Of a stretch of DNA of 64,000 nucleotides, positions 60,860-64,000 are shown piece by piece (within the stretch, counting starts at the first letter, position 1; each line of letters opens with the position of its first letter). The notes beneath the pieces were generated by a model, which worked only from the letters and a program-made list of their open reading frames with translations, made no database searches and was not told where the DNA came from. Made by a program: the position numbers and the translations under genes. Origin of the DNA: JAKJEP01 sp964580995 (GTDB taxonomy: Bacteria; Planctomycetota; Phycisphaerae; Sedimentisphaerales; SM23-30); NCBI GenBank assembly GCA_964580995.1, contig CAZOMV010000016.1:1-64000 (forward strand). The letters run 5' to 3'.

Positions 60860-61810
60860 ATGGCAAAGATTTATAATGATATAACCGAAGTAATCGGGAA
60901 TACCGCGCTGGTGCGGATCCGCAAGCTGATCCATGGCAAGGCGACGGTGCTGGCGAAGCTGGAGAGCCGCAATCCGCTGGTGTCGGTGAAGGACCGGATC
61001 GGGCTGGCGATGATCCAGGCGGCGGAACAGGCGGGCCGGATCAAGCCGGACACGCTGATTGTGGAGCCGACCAGCGGGAACACGGGCATTGCGCTGGCAT
61101 TTATCGCGGCGGCGCGCGGGTACCGGCTGCTGCTGACGATGCCGGAGTCGATGAGTATCGAGCGGCGGAAGGTGCTCAAGGCGCTGGGGGCGGAGCTGGT
61201 GCTGACGCCGGCGGCGGAAGGGATGCGCGGGGCTATTAACAAGGCGGAAGAAATCGCCAAGAACACGCCCCACTCGTTCCTGCCGCAGCAGTTTGAGAAT
61301 CCGGCCAATCCGGAGATTCACCGCCGCACGACGGCGGAGGAAATCTGGAATGATACCGGCGGTAAGGCGGACATTCTGGTTTCGGGAGTGGGGACAGGCG
61401 GGACCATTACCGGGGTGGCGGAAGTGATCAAGAAACGGAAGCCTTCGTTTGCGGCGATTGCGGTGGAACCGGCGCAAAGCCCGGTGCTGACGCAGACGCT
61501 GGCGGGCCAGGAAGTGAAACCCGGGCCGCACAAGATTCAGGGGATCGGGGCGGGATTTGTGCCCAAGGTGCTGAATCTGAAGATTGTGGATGAGGTGATC
61601 ACGGTGGATCAGGCGGAAGCTATCGAATGGGCCCGGCGGGCGGCGAAAGAGGAAGGCCTGTTTATCGGCATTTCCTCCGGGGCGGCCCTGAAGGCGGCCA
61701 GCGTGGCGGCGGAGCGTCCGGAAAACGCCGGCAAGGTGATTGTTGCGATTGTTCCCAGTTTTGGCGAGCGGTATCTCTCGACGGCGTTGTTTGATCATTT
61801 GACGGTATAA
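60860..61810 (+). CDS. cysK: Cysteine synthase A (O-acetylserine sulfhydrylase)
   Basis: This encodes 316 residues, the usual length. The PLP lysine is Lys44 in SVKDRIG. EPTSGNTGIALAFIAA is the substrate-binding loop, GVGTGGTITG binds the PLP phosphate, and GISSGAALKAA lies near the C-terminus. It makes cysteine from O-acetylserine and sulfide. AAAGGA precedes ATG 60860. It is in an operon with DUF3034 and the next gene. Confidence 0.95.
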   Translation: MAKIYNDITEVIGNTALVRIRKLIHGKATVLAKLESRNPLVSVKDRIGLAMIQAAEQAGRIKPDTLIVEPTSGNTGIALAFIAAARGYRLLLTMPESMSIERRKVLKALGAELVLTPAAEGMRGAINKAEEIAKNTPHSFLPQQFENPANPEIHRRTTAEEIWNDTGGKADILVSGVGTGGTITGVAEVIKKRKPSFAAIAVEPAQSPVLTQTLAGQEVKPGPHKIQGIGAGFVPKVLNLKIVDEVITVDQAEAIEWARRAAKEEGLFIGISSGAALKAASVAAERPENAGKVIVAIVPSFGERYLSTALFDHLTV

Positions 61811-61854
61811 AGCAAAAGGCCGGCACAGGCCGACCGGAAAGGTGAAGTGAAGTT

Positions 61855-63165
61855 ATGAGTCTTGAGGCGAATCAGAAATATGGTTTTGGTACGCTGGCCC
61901 TCCATGCCGGTCAGGCGGATGACCCGACGACGCATGCGCGGGCGGTGCCGATTTATGCCACGGCATCGTACAATTTTACCAGTACGGAACATGCGGCGAA
62001 TCTGTTTGGGCTGCGGGAGTTCGGGAACATTTATTCGCGGCTGATGAATCCGACCAACGATGTGCTGGAGAAGCGGCTGGCGGCGCTGGACGGCGGGGCG
62101 GCGGGGCTGGCCCTGGCCAGCGGGCAGGCGGCCATTACGGCGGCCATTCTGACCATTACCCACAGCGGGCAGAATTTTATTTCGTCCACCAGTCTGTACG
62201 GCGGGACGTGGACCCTTTTCATCCATACCTTTAAAAAGCTGGGAATTGAGGTCCGGTTTTTCGATCCCAACCATCCGGAGCAGATCGGCAAGCTGGCCGA
62301 TGAAAACACCCGCCTGGTGTATCTGGAGAGTATCGGCAATCCGAAAAATGATGTGCCGGATTTCCGGGCGATTACAGATCTGGCGCACCGGCATGGGCTG
62401 CCGGTCATCGTTGATAATACGGTTACGCCGCCGCCGCTGTTTCGGCCCATTGATCATGGTGCGGATATTGTGGTGTACTCGGCGACGAAATTCCTCGGTG
62501 GGCACGGGGTGCATATCGGCGGGGTGATTGTTGACAGTGCCAAATTCCCCTGGGCGGAGGATCCGAAGAAATGGCCGGAGTTTGCTGCGCCGGACCCGGC
62601 GTATCACGGCGTTGTTTTTACCGAGGCGCTGAAACCGATCGGCAATATCGCCTATATCATTCACATCCGTACGCACTGGCTGCGGGATACGGGGGCGTGT
62701 TTAAGCCCGTTCGCGGCTTTTCTGTTTCTGCTGGGCATTGAGACGCTGCATCTGCGTCTGATCCGCCATTCGGAAAACGCGTTGAAGGCGGCGCAGTGGC
62801 TGCAACGGCATCCGGCGGTACAATGGGTCAACTATCCGGGTCTGCCCGGCCATCCGCAGCACGCCAACGCGCTGAAATATCTGCCTAATGGATATGGTGC
62901 TATTGTGGGCTTCGGCATCCGGGGCGGCAAAGAGGCGGGTGTCAAATTCATCAACGCGGTCAAGCTGAGCAGCCACCTGGCCAACATCGGCGACGCCAAG
63001 ACGCTGGTGATTCATCCGTCCTCAACCACTCATTCGCAGCTTACGGAAAGCGAACAGCGTGAGACCGGCGTTACGCCGGAATTTGTCCGCCTTTCGATCG
63101 GGATTGAGGACATTCAGGACATTCTCGCCGATCTGGATCAGGCCCTGAAAATTTCACAACAATAA
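61855..63165 (+). CDS. metY: O-acetylhomoserine sulfhydrylase (MetY-type)
   Basis: This encodes 436 residues, the length of the O-acetylhomoserine aminocarboxypropyltransferase branch; plain cystathionine synthases are shorter by about 50. The PLP lysine is Lys212 in VVYSATKFLGGHG. FGNIYSRLMNPTNDVLEKRLAALDGG and ASGQAAITAAI are standard. It forms homocysteine from O-acetylhomoserine and sulfide, or can work on O-acetylserine. GAAAGG lies upstream of ATG 61855. It is 44 bases after cysK, and supports direct sulfhydrylation of homoserine. Confidence 0.9.
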   Translation: MSLEANQKYGFGTLALHAGQADDPTTHARAVPIYATASYNFTSTEHAANLFGLREFGNIYSRLMNPTNDVLEKRLAALDGGAAGLALASGQAAITAAILTITHSGQNFISSTSLYGGTWTLFIHTFKKLGIEVRFFDPNHPEQIGKLADENTRLVYLESIGNPKNDVPDFRAITDLAHRHGLPVIVDNTVTPPPLFRPIDHGADIVVYSATKFLGGHGVHIGGVIVDSAKFPWAEDPKKWPEFAAPDPAYHGVVFTEALKPIGNIAYIIHIRTHWLRDTGACLSPFAAFLFLLGIETLHLRLIRHSENALKAAQWLQRHPAVQWVNYPGLPGHPQHANALKYLPNGYGAIVGFGIRGGKEAGVKFINAVKLSSHLANIGDAKTLVIHPSSTTHSQLTESEQRETGVTPEFVRLSIGIEDIQDILADLDQALKISQQ

Positions 63166-63197
63166 CCATCCGGTGGTAAACAAGAAAGGAGACCGCT

Positions 63198-63266
63198 ATG
63201 TGTACGCAAATAAATGGATACTGTAAAAGAAGAATGAGCGTTGGGCATTTATTGAGTACCGGATAG
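63198..63266 (+). CDS. 22-residue ORF, possible cysteine-coded leader peptide
   Basis: AGAAAGGAG lies seven bases before ATG 63198. The product begins MCTQINGYC, so Cys codons occupy positions 2 and 9 of only 22. It sits in the 139-base gap between metY and the next ORF. The strong ribosome site and early cysteines fit a leader that senses cysteinyl-tRNA; no clear alternative hairpins were resolved by eye. Confidence 0.45.
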   Translation: MCTQINGYCKRRMSVGHLLSTG

Positions 63267-63304
63267 ATTTACGAGACCTTCGGGTCACAGAAAGGAACGA
63301 TATT

Positions 63305-63550
63305 GTGAGTAATAACTATTATGTTATTCGTCAACGAAACAACGGCCGGTTTGCCCGGCCGGTGAGTCCGCGTATAGCGGCGAGAAAATTCAGTGAGCGC
63401 CAGCCGGTTGTGCTGGCGTCGGCTCGTGAGCTGCACAGTTTGGGGATTGAGGTTCGGGAAAGGGAGGCCCTTCCTGGTTTGCGGGAAGGGCCATTGTTTT
63501 CCGGGATTCGCGGCCGATATCAGGCGGCGGAGTCTCTTTGTTGTCTCTGA
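63305..63550 (+). CDS. 81-residue hypothetical protein in the sulfur operon
   Basis: AGAAAGGAACG precedes GTG 63305. The product is basic in its N-terminal half (YYVIRQRNNGRFARP, RIAARKFSERQP), then reads VVLASARELHSLGIEV and ends SLCCL. I recognise no family. Its position between two PLP-enzyme genes and its own ribosome site suggest it is translated. The two cysteines near the end echo the leader ORFs nearby. Confidence 0.5.
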   Translation: MSNNYYVIRQRNNGRFARPVSPRIAARKFSERQPVVLASARELHSLGIEVREREALPGLREGPLFSGIRGRYQAAESLCCL

Positions 63551-63571
63551 GATACGAAAGGTAAGGTAAGA

Positions 63572-64000
63572 ATGCGATTTGCGACGAAAGCCATTCGATC
63601 CGGTCAGCCGACCGACCCGGCGACCGGATCGATTATTGTTCCGATATACCAGACGGTGAATTTTATTTTTGATGATATCGGCCGGCCTCACAATTATGAG
63701 TATTCCCGCAGCGCCAATCCGACGCGGTCAGCGCTGGAGCAATGCCTGGCCAGTCTGGAGGAAGCAAAGTATGGGCTGGCGTTCAGTTCCGGGATGGCGG
63801 CGGTGGATGCGGTGCTGTCGCTGCTGCGGCCGGGGGACCATGTGGTTTCGTCGGAGAATATATACGGGGGGACATTTCGGCTGTTCGAGAAGGTATATAT
63901 CCCGCGTGGGGTAACCTTTAGCTATGTGGACGGGACGGAGCCGGAGGCGTTTGCCTCGGCGCTGCGGCCGGAAACCCGGCTGGTGTGGATTGAGACTCCG
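63572..64000 (+). CDS. Cys/Met metabolism PLP-dependent enzyme, partial
   Basis: The first 143 codons are present; the window ends in frame before the PLP lysine. MRFATKAIRSGQPTDPATGSI, PIYQTVNF, YEYSRSANPTRSALEQCLASLE and FSSGMAAVDAVLSLL are the conserved N-terminal blocks of the cystathionine gamma-synthase/beta-lyase/gamma-lyase group. Which activity it has cannot be told from this piece. GAAAGGTAAGG precedes ATG 63572. Together with cysK and metY it points to transsulfuration or methionine synthesis. Confidence 0.9.
   Translation, partial: MRFATKAIRSGQPTDPATGSIIVPIYQTVNFIFDDIGRPHNYEYSRSANPTRSALEQCLASLEEAKYGLAFSSGMAAVDAVLSLLRPGDHVVSSENIYGGTFRLFEKVYIPRGVTFSYVDGTEPEAFASALRPETRLVWIETP

Noticed and set aside
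60839..61798. 319-codon minus-strand frame opposite cysK
   Set aside because: Arg/His/Pro-rich composition typical of an antisense shadow of a GC-rich gene.
63166..63571. SAM or T-box riboswitch ahead of the last PLP-enzyme gene
   Set aside because: No SAM-I core or T-box sequence is recognisable; the interval is filled by two short ORFs with ribosome sites.

Overview
The window looks like a chromosome segment from a planctomycete, most likely class Phycisphaerae. The clearest sign is the secreted LamG-type protein at 32686-34875, which ends in the dockerin-like tail (D-x-N-x-D-C, V-N-L-x-D-F-A, CNDP) seen repeatedly in that group. Supporting signs are three exported PQQ-type beta-propeller proteins, a DUF3034 protein, a large uncharacterised membrane protein beside heat-shock genes, and purine-rich AAAGGA ribosome binding sites. 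The placement comes from gene content and remembered families, not from a phylogeny.

Layout. 1-3700 is disturbed DNA: a duplicated 160-bp G-rich repeat, a small membrane protein, and a degraded IS4-type insertion sequence that truncates a neighbouring gene. 3704-11383 holds three exported beta-propeller proteins, two predicted exported methyltransferases and an amino-acid permease. 11692-18907 holds a metallophosphoesterase, an orphan fliE, an M48 protease, a 58-residue membrane protein, a P-type ATPase, an ICMT-type methyltransferase and a zinc-ribbon protein. 18908-20351 is non-coding and repeat-rich. 20352-24065 encodes a DegP/HtrA protease and a radical SAM plus thioredoxin-lipoprotein pair.

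24316-38890 is a carbohydrate-use locus: GH36, GH2 and GH95 enzymes, a LamG surface protein, a 54-residue relic of that protein, DeoC, an iron-type alcohol dehydrogenase and a FadR-type GntR regulator. Two tandem TATGtCATA palindromes lie just upstream of the regulator, and a related site precedes the GH2 gene.

39073-46687 is housekeeping (clpX, rpsA, an RpoD-family sigma factor, apt), interrupted at 41291-42437 by a decayed large serine recombinase and a tRNA-Asn-like sequence with a shrunken D-arm. 46758-57911 is a protein-quality-control cluster: groEL-groES-groEL-dnaJ-grpE-fmdB on the minus strand and clpB diverging on the plus strand. The clpB/groEL intergenic region has three copies of the palindrome CTGYCA-N3-TGRCAG and no CIRCE element, so it is the best candidate for an undescribed heat-shock operator. 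57912-58997 is a second repeat-rich non-coding stretch that shares repeat families with 18908-20351.

58998-64000 is a sulfur-assimilation locus: an Rrf2-type regulator with possible Fe-S cysteines, divergent from a promoter that leads a 40-codon ORF ending in Met-Cys, a DUF3034 outer-membrane protein, cysK, an O-acetylhomoserine sulfhydrylase gene, a 22-codon ORF starting Met-Cys, an 81-codon ORF ending Leu-Cys-Cys-Leu, and the start of a second Cys/Met PLP-enzyme gene cut by the window edge.
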